Assembly: GCF_014645735.1 (NCBI RefSeq)
Contig: NZ_BMMH01000008.1
Coordinates: forward strand, 62,001-126,000
DNA from: Nocardia jinanensis
GTDB taxonomy: Bacteria; Actinomycetota; Actinomycetes; Mycobacteriales; Mycobacteriaceae
Direction: 5' to 3'
DNA length: 64,000 nucleotides
Part shown: positions 9,511 through 17,778 of the stretch, in pieces
Layout: every line of letters starts with the position of its first letter
Numbering within the stretch: the stretch's first letter is position 1
Program-made: the position numbers and the translations under genes
The notes under the pieces: generated by a model
Told to the model about the DNA's origin: nothing
The model's database searches: none
The model's input: the letters and a program-made list of their open reading frames with translations, nothing else

Positions 9511-10656
9511 ATGACCACCAATTCCGCGGTATCGGGGTCCGGCGAGGTGCCGGACGACTTCGTCAGCGGCCTCGAGGGGGTGGTCGCGTTCACCACCGAG
9601 ATCGCCGAACCCGACAAGGACGGCGGCGCGCTGCGCTATCGCGGCGTGGACATCGAGGATCTGGTCGGCAACCGGGTCACCTTCGGCGATGTCTGGGCCC
9701 TCCTGGTCGACGGCGAATTCGGCCACGGCCTCCCCCCGGCCGAACCCTTCCCGCTCCCGGTGCACACCGGCGACGTCCGCGTCGACGTGCAGGCCGGCCT
9801 GGCGATGCTCGCCCCCATCTGGGGTTACCAGCCGCTGCTGGATATCGACGACGCGACCGCGCGGGAAAACCTGGCCCGCGCCTCGGTGATGGCCCTGTCC
9901 TACGTGGCGCAATCCGCCCGCGGCATCTACCAGCCCGCGATACCGCAACGCCGCATCGACGAATGCGCCACGGTCACCGACCGGTTCATGACCCGTTGGA
10001 AGGGCGATCCCGACCCACGGCACACCGAGGCCATCGACGCCTACTGGGTATCGGCGGCCGAACACGGTATGAACGCCTCCACCTTCACCGCCCGCGTCAT
10101 CGCCTCGACGGGCGCCGACGTCGCCGCCTCGCTCTCCGGGGCCATCGGCGCCATGTCCGGACCCCTGCACGGCGGCGCTCCCGCCCGGGTCCTGCCCATG
10201 ATCGAAGAAGTGGAACGCACCGGCGACGCGCGCGCTCTGGTCAAGGGCATCCTGGACCGCAAGGAAAAGCTGATGGGCTTCGGCCACCGGGTGTACCGGG
10301 CGCAGGACCCACGCGCCCAGGTCCTGCGCGATACCGCCGCCCGCCTCGCCGCACCCCGCTACGAGGTGGCCGCCGCCCTCGAACAGGCGGCTCTGGCCGA
10401 ACTCCGCGAACGCCGGCCCGACCGCGCCATCGAGACAAATGTCGAATTCTGGGCGGCGGTCATCCTCGATTTCGCCGAGGTACCGGCCCATATGATGCCG
10501 GCCATGTTCACCTGCGGCCGGACGGCCGGTTGGTGCGCGCACATCATGGAACAGAAGAAACTGGGCAAACTGGTCCGCCCGGCCGCGATCTATACGGGCC
10601 CGGGGCCGCGGAACCCGCAGGATGTCGTGGGCTGGGACGCGGTCCACTCGGCATAA
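9511..10656 (+). CDS. citA: Citrate synthase-like protein CitA
   Basis: A 381-residue second citrate synthase family member, very like mycobacterial CitA (GGALRYRGVDIEDLV, GMNASTFTARVIASTGAD, GAMSGPLHGGAPARVLPM, LMGFGHRVYRAQDPR, then the ETNVEFWAAV and CGRTAGWCAHI segments). Compared with GltA it has a Met-Asn-Ala-Ser segment in place of the His-Glu-Gln segment, so a 2-methylcitrate synthase or accessory citrate synthase role is possible. The ATG at 9511 follows a strong GAGAGGAGA site. It is divergent from pdxH and convergent with the hypothetical gene at 10716. Confidence 0.88.
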   Translation: MTTNSAVSGSGEVPDDFVSGLEGVVAFTTEIAEPDKDGGALRYRGVDIEDLVGNRVTFGDVWALLVDGEFGHGLPPAEPFPLPVHTGDVRVDVQAGLAMLAPIWGYQPLLDIDDATARENLARASVMALSYVAQSARGIYQPAIPQRRIDECATVTDRFMTRWKGDPDPRHTEAIDAYWVSAAEHGMNASTFTARVIASTGADVAASLSGAIGAMSGPLHGGAPARVLPMIEEVERTGDARALVKGILDRKEKLMGFGHRVYRAQDPRAQVLRDTAARLAAPRYEVAAALEQAALAELRERRPDRAIETNVEFWAAVILDFAEVPAHMMPAMFTCGRTAGWCAHIMEQKKLGKLVRPAAIYTGPGPRNPQDVVGWDAVHSA

Positions 10657-10715
10657 CCAGCCGGACATCCGTAGTCGAAGGCCCGGCCACAGGACCGCGG
10701 GTTCACTTTCGGGCG

Positions 10716-11429
10716 TCAGGTGCGTTCGGGTTCGGCTTCCCAGTCGATGGCGACCGATTCTCCGGTGTCCACGGTGAAGAACGCTGCCTTCAGCTTGGCG
10801 CCCAGGTCCAACAGGCCGATGGCGGCCAAGGGGACCGACTGGACCACTCGCACTCGCCAGGCGTCGGGTTCGTCCCAGGCGCGTAGTTCCAGGTCCATGC
10901 GCAGAACCGGGTCGTCGCAGCCGCAGTAGTCGGCGTCCACCGGGGTCACCGCGAGGACGGTGGCCTCGGCGCGACGGCCCTCGGTGAGGATCTTGGCCAA
11001 ACCGACGCGGCCGGGGTCGGTATCGCCGGGGAGATACAGCACCATCCGGTCGCGGTCTGCCGGGTCGACCCGGCAGCACACCAGATCGCCCGGCCGCATC
11101 CGGTCCAGTTCGGCGCCGGACACCCGCTGCCGGACCTGGGCTTCGTACGGCGGCAGCCCGGGCAGGCGGACGCGGACCCGGAAGGTATAGCCGGGTTCGG
11201 TCCGGCGGGTCCGGGCCGCCAGGACGGTCGCCGAACCGGCGGCTCCGGTCGCCAGCAGATCCCGGCGATCGGGGCCCGTGGGCGCCTCACCGCGCCGGCG
11301 GAAACGGCGTGGGAGCAGATCTCGCAATCGGGAGAGCGAACCGGGCGAACCCGGCAGTTCGCTCCGGCCCCGCGCACGGCTGTCACCGGATCGACCCCCG
11401 GCAGCGCCCCTTGACGACCGCATGCTCAT
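10716..11429 (-). CDS. Hypothetical protein, cytoplasmic or peripheral
   Basis: A 237-residue protein I do not recognise. The first 50 residues are Arg/Ser/Gly-rich and probably disordered. The rest is a mixed alpha/beta domain with repeated strand-like stretches (YTFRVRVRLPGLPPYEAQV, DLVCCRVDPADRDRMVLYL, RMDLELRAWDEPDAWRVRVVQSVP). No signal peptide or membrane segment is visible. Two ATG codons (11429 and 11423) are possible starts. It is convergent with citA and divergent from serC, which is 63 bp away. Confidence 0.75.
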   Translation of the reverse strand: MSMRSSRGAAGGRSGDSRARGRSELPGSPGSLSRLRDLLPRRFRRRGEAPTGPDRRDLLATGAAGSATVLAARTRRTEPGYTFRVRVRLPGLPPYEAQVRQRVSGAELDRMRPGDLVCCRVDPADRDRMVLYLPGDTDPGRVGLAKILTEGRRAEATVLAVTPVDADYCGCDDPVLRMDLELRAWDEPDAWRVRVVQSVPLAAIGLLDLGAKLKAAFFTVDTGESVAIDWEAEPERT

Positions 11430-11479
11430 ACCCGTTCACGTTAGCCGGAGTGTGGTACGCGGCACAGCAACGGCGCGGT

Positions 11480-11485
11480 TACGCT
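11480..11485 (+). promoter_or_regulatory. -10 element of leaderless serC
   Basis: TACGCT (TANNNT pattern) 7 nt before the serC ATG at 11493, with no Shine-Dalgarno site. This is the pattern of leaderless actinobacterial transcripts. Confidence 0.55.
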
Positions 11486-11492
11486 GTTCGCC

Positions 11493-12617
11493 ATGACCAG
11501 TGCGTTTCCGACCATCCCTGAAGACCTCAAGCCCGCCGACGGTCGTTTCGGCTGCGGTCCGTCCAAGGTTCGCCCGGAGCAGCTGCAGTCCCTGGTGGAG
11601 GTGGGTGCCTCGGTATTCGGCACCAGCCACCGGCAGAAACCGGTCAAGGATGTAGTGGCCCGGGTGCGGTCCGGGTTACGGGACCTGTTCGCCCTCCCCG
11701 AGGGCTACGAGGTCGTCCTCGGCAACGGCGGCACCACGGCGTTCTGGGACGCCGCCGCGTTCGGCCTGGTCCGCGAGCGTTCCCAGCACCTCACCTACGG
11801 CGAGTTCAGTGCCAAGTTCGCCAGTGTCGCCAAGAAGAATCCATTCATCGGCGATCCGATCGTCGTCGCCGCCGATCCGGGCAGCGCGCCCGAGCCCACC
11901 GCCGACCCGGCCGCCGACCTGATCGGTTGGGCCCACAACGAGACCTCGACCGGTGTTTCCGTTCCGGTGCAGCGGCCCGCGGGTTCGGAGAACGCGCTCA
12001 TCGCCATCGACGCCACCTCCGGTGCGGGCGGGCTGCCGGTGAACATCGTCGACGCGGACGTCTACTACTTCGCTCCGCAGAAATGTTTCGCCGCCGACGG
12101 TGGCCTGTGGATCGCGCTGATGAGCCCGGCCGCGCTGGCCCGGGTGGAGGAGATCAAGGAATCCGGGCGCTGGACCCCGGACTTCCTGTCGCTGCCGATC
12201 GCCGTCGAGAACAGCGTCAAAGACCAGACCTACAACACCCCGGCCCTGGCGACCCTGTTGTTGTTCGCCGATCAGATCGATTGGCTCAACCGCAACGGGG
12301 GCTTGGATTGGGCGGTGAAGCGGACCCTCGATTCCTCGTCGCGGTTGTACTCGTGGGCCGAGGCCAGCGAATTCGCCACTCCGTTCGTCACCGACCCGGC
12401 GCACCGGTCCCAGGTGGTCGGCACCATCGATTTCGCGGATTCGGTGGATGCCGCCGCGGTGGCCAAGACGCTGCGGGCCAACGGCATCGTCGACACCGAG
12501 CCCTACCGCAAACTGGGCCGCAACCAGTTGCGCGTCGGGATGTTCCCCGCGATCGACCCCGAGGATGTATCCCAGCTGACCCGCAGCATCGACTGGGTGG
12601 TCGCGAACCTCGGCTGA
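11493..12617 (+). CDS. serC: Phosphoserine aminotransferase
   Basis: A 374-residue PLP-dependent class V aminotransferase of serine biosynthesis that converts 3-phosphohydroxypyruvate to phosphoserine. It shows the mycobacterial-type N-terminus (DGRFGCGPSKVRPEQ), the H(N)ETSTGV substrate segment, IDATSGAGGLPVNI, and the PLP lysine in YYFAPQKCFAADGG (about residue 197). The length fits the actinobacterial subfamily. Transcription is probably leaderless. It is followed by a strong hairpin terminator and then sepH in the same direction. Confidence 0.93.
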   Translation: MTSAFPTIPEDLKPADGRFGCGPSKVRPEQLQSLVEVGASVFGTSHRQKPVKDVVARVRSGLRDLFALPEGYEVVLGNGGTTAFWDAAAFGLVRERSQHLTYGEFSAKFASVAKKNPFIGDPIVVAADPGSAPEPTADPAADLIGWAHNETSTGVSVPVQRPAGSENALIAIDATSGAGGLPVNIVDADVYYFAPQKCFAADGGLWIALMSPAALARVEEIKESGRWTPDFLSLPIAVENSVKDQTYNTPALATLLLFADQIDWLNRNGGLDWAVKRTLDSSSRLYSWAEASEFATPFVTDPAHRSQVVGTIDFADSVDAAAVAKTLRANGIVDTEPYRKLGRNQLRVGMFPAIDPEDVSQLTRSIDWVVANLG

Positions 12618-12638
12618 GGCGAGATCACCTGCGAGTTC

Positions 12639-12669
12639 GGGCCCGTCGCGCGTGTCGCGCGACGGGCCC
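12639..12669 (+). terminator. Terminator after serC
   Basis: Perfect 14-bp GC stem (12639-12652 with 12656-12669) and a TGT loop, 21 bp after the serC stop. Confidence 0.85.
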
Positions 12670-12840
12670 GCCGCTGTCTCGGGGAATCGACTTGATACAC
12701 AAGGGAATAGAGCAGATTAGCGGTAGATTGCGCCCGCAGGGTACATTTCGGTGCCGCGTGTCTTGCCACACGAATCCCAGAAGTGCACTACTGTTCCAGA
12801 ACGTGGGCGGTATCGCGAGCGACGCGATAAGGAGGTTACG

Positions 12841-14358
12841 GTGCGTGAACTTCGAGTGATCGGGGTGACGCCCGACTCCGCCCATATTGTGTGCGTCGAC
12901 ACCGAAAGTGGTCAGAAATTCCGGCTTCCCGCCGACGACAAACTGCGTGCCGCCGCCCGCGGCGACCTTGCCCGATTCGGCCAGATCGAGATCGAAATGG
13001 AAGCTACTATGCGTCCTCGCGATATCCAGGCTCGAATCCGGGCCGGTGCGTCCGTGGAACAGGTGATGCAGGAATCCGGCATGCCGATGAGCCGGGTGGA
13101 GCGTTTCGCCTATCCCGTGCTGCTGGAAAGGGCCCGCGCGGCTGAACTCGCGCAGAAGGCCCATCCGATCCGCCCCGACGGCCCGGCCGTGGAGATCCTG
13201 ATCGACGTGGTGACCGCCGCTTTCACCGCGCGCGGCCATACGCTCGACAACGCCGAATGGGATGCCTGGAAGGACGAGAAGGGCTTCTGGGTCGCCCAGT
13301 TGCAGTGGCAGAACGGCCGTTCGGAGATCGCCGCGCACTGGCGCTATCAGCCGGACGCGCACGGCGGCAGTGTTTCCCCGCTCGACGATCCGGCCACCGA
13401 TCTCATCGATCCCGATTTCGGCCGCGCGCTGCGTGGTCTCGCCTCTATCCTGCCGGTCGAACCCGAGCCTGCCGCCGCGCCCGAACCGGTGGCCGAGCCG
13501 CGGCGTGAACCCGCCCGGCCCGCCGCGGTGGACGGCTACTACGAGCAGCGAGCGGTCGCCGCCGGTGGTACGACACCGCTGCCCACGACGGCGACTCCGC
13601 TCTCCCCCGGTTCCACCCGGCCGGGTGGAACCGGTGTGCCCGCAGGAGCTCCCGCGGCGAGCGCACCCGCCGACACCTACCGGCCCCCCACGGAAAGCTA
13701 TCGGCCGCCGGCCGAGACCCATCCGGTTCCCACGGAACCCGCTCGTCCCACGCCCGCGGCCACGTATATGCCGCCTCCGGCCCCCGCCCCGGCTGCCGAA
13801 TTGCCGCCTACCCCGGCCGTACCCGCACCCGAGCCTGTTCCGATCGAGCCTGTTCCCGCCGAAACAGCGTCCGAACCTGTTCCGGCCGAACCCGTAGCCA
13901 CCGCGCCCGAACCGGCTCCCATCGCCACTGTCCCGATCGCGCCTGTCCCGGTCGCGCCTGTCCCGGTCGCGCCTGTCCCGGTCGCGCCTGCCCCGGTCGC
14001 GCCTGCGCCTGCGGAGACCGTGCCGGCCACGTCGGTTCGGGCCGACGCTGCCCTCGCCTCGGACGGCGCGGAAGTCACGGCCGAATCCGCCATGCCGGCA
14101 TCCGCCGAAGCCGCCGGTCCCCCGGCGCCGGTGCAGACCGAAGCGCCGACCGAGCCGACCGAGCCGAGTGCACCGGCCGAGGAACCCGCTTCCCAGCCGG
14201 TCGCCGATTCGCCCGAACCCGAGCCCGCCACGGCGAAACCGGTGGTCAAGAAGACTCCCACCAAAGCGGCGAAATCGGCAGCTCGGACCAAGCGCGGCAA
14301 GGCGCCCATGCCGTCCTGGGAGGACGTATTGCTCGGAGTCCGCAGTTCGGGCCACTGA
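12841..14358 (+). CDS. sepH: Cell-division regulator SepH (DUF3071)
   Basis: A 505-residue protein. The first 220 residues form the conserved DUF3071 region of SepH, which stimulates FtsZ assembly in actinobacteria: VRELRVIGVTPDSAHIV at the start, a helix-turn-helix-like stretch around RPRDIQARIRAGASVEQVMQESG, then conserved Trp-rich strands. The remainder (about 225-480) is a low-complexity Pro/Ala/Glu linker containing a 15-bp tandem repeat. A short basic tail ends with the conserved PSWEDVLLGVRS. I start it at the GTG at 12841, which has an ideal AAGGAGG site 5 bp before it and matches the family; the frame is open further upstream. The tail end matches SepH, so the gene is intact. Confidence 0.88.
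   Translation: MRELRVIGVTPDSAHIVCVDTESGQKFRLPADDKLRAAARGDLARFGQIEIEMEATMRPRDIQARIRAGASVEQVMQESGMPMSRVERFAYPVLLERARAAELAQKAHPIRPDGPAVEILIDVVTAAFTARGHTLDNAEWDAWKDEKGFWVAQLQWQNGRSEIAAHWRYQPDAHGGSVSPLDDPATDLIDPDFGRALRGLASILPVEPEPAAAPEPVAEPRREPARPAAVDGYYEQRAVAAGGTTPLPTTATPLSPGSTRPGGTGVPAGAPAASAPADTYRPPTESYRPPAETHPVPTEPARPTPAATYMPPPAPAPAAELPPTPAVPAPEPVPIEPVPAETASEPVPAEPVATAPEPAPIATVPIAPVPVAPVPVAPVPVAPAPVAPAPAETVPATSVRADAALASDGAEVTAESAMPASAEAAGPPAPVQTEAPTEPTEPSAPAEEPASQPVADSPEPEPATAKPVVKKTPTKAAKSAARTKRGKAPMPSWEDVLLGVRSSGH
13931..14005 (+). repeat. 15-bp tandem repeat inside sepH
   Basis: Five head-to-tail copies of the unit tcccggtcgcgcctg, differing at one base in the first and last copies, encoding repeated Pro-Val-Ala-Pro-Val. 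Being in frame and almost identical, it may vary in copy number between strains. Confidence 0.9.
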
Positions 14359-14531
14359 CCCGGCGCGGACCGGCGTGTTACCCCGCACAACCGCCCGAAC
14401 CACCCGCTTGCGCGGGTAAGTTCGGCGTATACGGCGACGCCGTCCGATGATTCCGGGGTCGGCCCGGACGACGACAGCAGTTACGCCGGGAAGTTCGCGA
14501 CCTGGTTTCGTGCGCTATCGGAGGTGGACCG

Positions 14532-15320
14532 ATGCTGTCCAAGGTTTCTTCGGTGTGGTACGTCGATACCCCCGACCCGCCGGCGGTGCTCCGCACCGAT
14601 CCCGACCCCGATCCGGCCGCGGCCTACGCGCTGGCCAGGCAACTACATCCCGATCTCGAGGTCGAGCCGACCGCGGTGGTCACCCTCGGCGAGACCGACG
14701 GTTCCGATGCCGGCGCGGTCTATATCGGCAGCTATCCCGGAATCACCCTGCTCTGCAGTTCCTACGCCGCCCGGGTCCAGCCGACCGCCATCCCCGAACT
14801 GCTGGTCCGACCACTCGCCGAGGAGCACACCTACCTGGTGTCGTTCGATCTGGAGTACGGCTGGGGTTCGTTCGCGCACTGGGAACGCGGCGAACTGCGC
14901 CGGGCGTTCAGTTCGACCCGGCTCAACATTCTGCAGGACCACGGCCTGCCGCATATCTGGGAGCGGCCGCACTGGGCCGGCGAGCACCCGATCCTGTGGA
15001 ATCCCGGTGACCTACCCGACCCGCTGGTGCTGCCGTTCGACCCACCCGGTTTCGCCGATTCCGCCAACCACGAATGGCTGGGATTCCGGTATTTCCCGCT
15101 CGCCCCCGCGGAAGGCGGCGATGCGGCCGGGACCAGGGACCACACCCGGCCGGTCGACCCCGAGGGCATCCGGGTCTGCGGTTTCCGGTTGCGCCCCCGG
15201 GAGGACGGCGCCGACGCACCGGAACCACCGCAGCCGCTGCACAACCGGATCGCGCACGAACGAAAAGGTCTGTTGTCCTGGCTGCGCGGACACGAAGCCG
15301 CAGTGAGCGCCGAACAGTAA
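14532..15320 (+). CDS. Conserved hypothetical protein, DUF6928-like
   Basis: A 262-residue soluble protein. It begins with a strand-like VSSVWYVDTPDP and has the pattern DPDPDPAAAYALARQLHPDLEVEP, then GAVYIGSYPGITLLCSSYA and a Trp-rich middle (YGWGSFAHWERGELRRAFS, HWAGEHPILWNPGDLPDPLVLPFDPP). I associate this pattern with the uncharacterised actinobacterial DUF6928 proteins; that assignment is from memory. The start ATG at 14532 follows a GGAGG site. No function can be given. Confidence 0.7.
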   Translation: MLSKVSSVWYVDTPDPPAVLRTDPDPDPAAAYALARQLHPDLEVEPTAVVTLGETDGSDAGAVYIGSYPGITLLCSSYAARVQPTAIPELLVRPLAEEHTYLVSFDLEYGWGSFAHWERGELRRAFSSTRLNILQDHGLPHIWERPHWAGEHPILWNPGDLPDPLVLPFDPPGFADSANHEWLGFRYFPLAPAEGGDAAGTRDHTRPVDPEGIRVCGFRLRPREDGADAPEPPQPLHNRIAHERKGLLSWLRGHEAAVSAEQ

Positions 15321-15340
15321 CGTGGCGTCGCCGCCGTGAC

Positions 15341-15649
15341 TCAGGTGGAGAACAGCAACCCGATCCACGCCAGCGCCACGCCCACACTCGCCCCGGCCAG
15401 TACCCAGCGGGTCACCGGACGGGTCCGCCAGCGCCATACAGTGGGCGCGATACCGCCGACCGCGACCAGATTGACCGCCAGTGACAGCAGCGGATGCACC
15501 TGGGCCAGCGCCGCCCCGAAGGCGTATACCCCGACCGCGGTCAGTGCGGCGACCAGCGCGGCGACCGTGATGCCCGCCGCCCACGGCGTGGGTTCGGTGG
15601 GTGGGCCGGGCCTGCGGGCGTAGTCGTGGGCGCCGAGTGCCGAGGTCAC
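15341..15649 (-). CDS. DUF2537 small membrane protein
   Basis: A 102-residue protein with three hydrophobic helices (about 25-45, 52-70 and 81-99) and a positively charged WRWRTRPVTRW loop. It resembles the DUF2537 family (Rv0882-type), conserved in mycolic-acid bacteria and of unknown function. Its ATG at 15649 overlaps the stop of the upstream methyltransferase gene (ATGA), so the two form an operon. Confidence 0.78.
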   Translation of the reverse strand: MTSALGAHDYARRPGPPTEPTPWAAGITVAALVAALTAVGVYAFGAALAQVHPLLSLAVNLVAVGGIAPTVWRWRTRPVTRWVLAGASVGVALAWIGLLFST

Positions 15650-16458
15650 GACGCACGCACCCGCTCGTAGAAGGCCATGGCCGCGGCGGTCGCGACGTTC
15701 AGCGAATCGGTACCCGCCGACATCGGTATCCGCGCCCCCACGTCCGCCGCTGTCATGGCCTCCTCGGTCAGGCCCGGACCCTCGGCACCCAGCAGCAGTG
15801 CCACTCGATCACCGGTGAGCGCGGTGGCCAGCGTAGGGGCCATCGGATCCGGGGTCAGTGCCACCACCTGGAAACCACGGCGACGCAGCAGGCCGAGTCC
15901 GCCCGGCCAGTCCGGCACCCGGGCGAACGGCACCCGTAGCGCATGTCCCATCGAAACCCGCACGGATCGACGGTACAGCGGATCGGCGCAGCGGTCGCCG
16001 AACAGGATCGCGTCCACACCCAGACCGGCGGCGTTGCGGAACATCGACCCGAGGTTCTCGTGGTCGTTCACGCCTTCGAGTACCGCCACCGTGGTGGCAT
16101 CCGCGACGACCTCGTCGAAATCGCGTTCCGGCGGGCGGTGCGCCACGGCCAGTACACCCCGGTTGAGATGGAAACCGACCACTTCGGCCATCACTTCGGC
16201 CGAGGCACGGTAGAACGGCACCTCCACCGCCGCGAGTTCGGGCGCGAGATCCTGCCACCGCTTGTCCACACCGAGCAGCGCGTGCGGCCGGAACGGGGAA
16301 TCCAGCATCCGCCGGACGACCACAGTCCCCTCCGCGATGACCAGACCCTTTCCGCCGGGCCGATCAGGCCGGCGGTCGGCGGCTTTCAGATCGCGGAAAT
16401 CATCGATCCGCGGATCGTCGACACTGTCCACCTCGAGAACCACGGCCACGGCTCCCAT
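15646..16458 (-). CDS. TrmH/SpoU-family RNA 2'-O-methyltransferase
   Basis: A 270-residue SPOUT methyltransferase expected to methylate a ribose in rRNA or tRNA using S-adenosylmethionine. An N-terminal substrate-binding domain (about 1-105) is followed by the knotted catalytic domain with motif 1 NDHENLGSMFRNAAGLGVD, motif 2 LLLGAEGPGLTEEAM and motif 3 RIPMSAGTDSLNVATAAAMAFYE. The target nucleotide cannot be told from sequence. It is divergent from the yccF-type gene and coupled to the DUF2537 gene. Confidence 0.88.
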   Translation of the reverse strand: MGAVAVVLEVDSVDDPRIDDFRDLKAADRRPDRPGGKGLVIAEGTVVVRRMLDSPFRPHALLGVDKRWQDLAPELAAVEVPFYRASAEVMAEVVGFHLNRGVLAVAHRPPERDFDEVVADATTVAVLEGVNDHENLGSMFRNAAGLGVDAILFGDRCADPLYRRSVRVSMGHALRVPFARVPDWPGGLGLLRRRGFQVVALTPDPMAPTLATALTGDRVALLLGAEGPGLTEEAMTAADVGARIPMSAGTDSLNVATAAAMAFYERVRAS

Positions 16459-16526
16459 CCTGCCAACAGCACGGGCGCCTGTTCGGGGTGGGTGCGCGCG
16501 CTGCCGCTTTAGGGCATGCTCGTGAT

Positions 16527-16928
16527 ATGAAGCCGATCCAACTCCTGCTCAATATCCTGTGGCTCATCTTCGCGGGATTCTGGATGGCGCTGGGTTATTT
16601 CGTGGCCGCCCTGATCTGCTTCGTCCTCATCATCACGATCCCGTTCGGGGTTGCCGCACTGCGCAACGGCGTCTATATGCTGTGGCCGTTCGGCCGCACC
16701 ACCGTCGAGAAACCGGGCGCCGGCGCGGGCGCGCTACTGGGCAACATCATCTGGTTCGTGGTCGCGGGCTGGTGGCTGGCGCTGGGCCACCTCGGCACCA
16801 GTATCGTGCTGGCCTGCACGATCATCGGTATTCCGTTCGCCTGGGCGAACCTCAAATTGATCCCACTCGCGCTGTTCCCGCTGGGCCGCGAAATCGTGGA
16901 CAGCGACCAGCCCTTCGGGGCGCGCTGA
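16527..16928 (+). CDS. YccF-domain inner-membrane protein
   Basis: A 133-residue membrane protein made of two repeated halves. Each half contains an N-(I)-(L/I)-W-x-(I/V)-F-A-G-x-W segment followed by ITIPFGVAALRN or IIGIPFAWANLK and an LFPLGR/LWPFGR motif. This internal duplication is the signature of the YccF family, whose role is unknown. I start it at the ATG at 16527; a frame open further upstream lacks conservation. The nearest promoter-like hexamer, CATGCT, ends 6 bp before the ATG. Confidence 0.85.
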   Translation: MKPIQLLLNILWLIFAGFWMALGYFVAALICFVLIITIPFGVAALRNGVYMLWPFGRTTVEKPGAGAGALLGNIIWFVVAGWWLALGHLGTSIVLACTIIGIPFAWANLKLIPLALFPLGREIVDSDQPFGAR

Positions 16929-16952
16929 GTTCCATCCGGTGCCGCTGCCGGC

Positions 16953-17402
16953 TCATTCCGAGTCGGCGACGATCTGATTCATGATCGCCACCGCACGTTC
17001 CAGATCCTGGAGCTGGCCCGGGTCCAGGCCCCCGAGCTGCGCGCTCATCCAGGCTTCGCGGGCACTGCGCTCATCGGCGAGCAGTGCGTGCCCGGCCGGG
17101 GACAGCGAAACGATGATCTGCCGGCCGTCGGTCGGGTGCGGATTGCGCTCCACCAGACCCAGATCGGTGAGCGAGGCGATCACCCGGGTCATCGACGGGG
17201 GCTGGACCCGCTCCTTGCCCGCCAGCGAACCGGGCGTCATCGCGCCTTCGTTACCGAGGGTGGCCAGAACCGAAAGCTGGGTCAGCGATATCTGCGATTC
17301 CGCACGCCGCCCTCGCAGATGCCGCGTCAAACGCACCACCGCCAGCGAGAGGTCGCTGGCCAGCGCCCGCACATCCGAGTGGGTAGTCACAAAGTGAACC
17401 AT
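16953..17402 (-). CDS. MarR-family transcriptional regulator
   Basis: A 149-residue winged-helix repressor-type protein with the MarR core: LTQLSVLATLGNEGAMTPGSLA, the recognition region VQPPSMTRVIASLTDLGLVERNPHPTDGRQIIVSLS, and a C-terminal dimerisation helix. It is close to Rv0880-type regulators. The ATG at 17402 is chosen by comparison with that length; GTG at 17390 is an alternative. It is divergent from the DUF2530 gene, and an ACGTG-ACA-CACGT dyad abuts its start codon, a likely autoregulatory operator. Confidence 0.88.
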   Translation of the reverse strand: MVHFVTTHSDVRALASDLSLAVVRLTRHLRGRRAESQISLTQLSVLATLGNEGAMTPGSLAGKERVQPPSMTRVIASLTDLGLVERNPHPTDGRQIIVSLSPAGHALLADERSAREAWMSAQLGGLDPGQLQDLERAVAIMNQIVADSE

Positions 17403-17415
17403 ACGTGACACACGT
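17403..17415. promoter_or_regulatory. Candidate MarR operator
   Basis: Perfect 5-bp arms ACGTG/CACGT around ACA, directly at the start of the marR gene and upstream of the divergent small membrane protein. Confidence 0.4.
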
Positions 17416-17438
17416 CGGATCGGCGTGCGTACAGCGGT

Positions 17439-17444
17439 TACGCT
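17439..17444 (+). promoter_or_regulatory. -10 element of leaderless DUF2530 gene
   Basis: TACGCT, 6 nt before the ATG at 17451; the same hexamer serves serC at 11480. Confidence 0.5.
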
Positions 17445-17450
17445 GATCGA

Positions 17451-17690
17451 ATGGCCCCGCAGCTCCCGCAGTTCCCCTCGTGGCTGACCGACCCCCGGCC
17501 GGTCCTCGCCCTCGGCTGCGCTCTGTTCGCCGTCGCCACCGTGGTGGTCTGGATCGGCGGGCAACGCTGGGAATCCGCTCGCCCGGTGTGCCTGATGGGG
17601 TTGGCGGTCGGGGTTCTCGGCTACGTCATCTTCGTGATCCAGCGGCGCGGCGCGCGGCGCGGCGACAAAGGCGCCCAGACCGGGCTTTGA
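17451..17690 (+). CDS. DUF2530 small membrane protein
   Basis: A 79-residue protein with two hydrophobic helices (about 17-35 and 47-64) and a basic tail (QRRGARRGDKG). The start LPxFPSWLTDPRPVLALG fits the DUF2530 family (Rv0879c-type), whose role is unknown. TACGCT lies 6 bp before the ATG with no Shine-Dalgarno site, so the transcript is probably leaderless. It shares its promoter region with the divergent marR gene. Confidence 0.75.
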   Translation: MAPQLPQFPSWLTDPRPVLALGCALFAVATVVVWIGGQRWESARPVCLMGLAVGVLGYVIFVIQRRGARRGDKGAQTGL

Positions 17691-17778
17691 TCATCGGCGC
17701 CACCCGCTCCGGCGTTACAGCGCATCGTTCGAGGCAGAACGGCCGAAAGACCGCCACGGGGGCCGGTACCGGAAGCCG

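Noticed and set aside
9451..11079. Long minus-strand open frame running upstream of pdxH
   Set aside because: It is antisense to citA, whose homology is certain. It has no family motifs, and pdxH has a good start at 9450.
12625..14403. 592-residue minus-strand open frame rich in Gly, Arg and Phe
   Set aside because: It is the antisense of sepH; the composition follows from the Pro/Ala linker and its 15-bp repeat.
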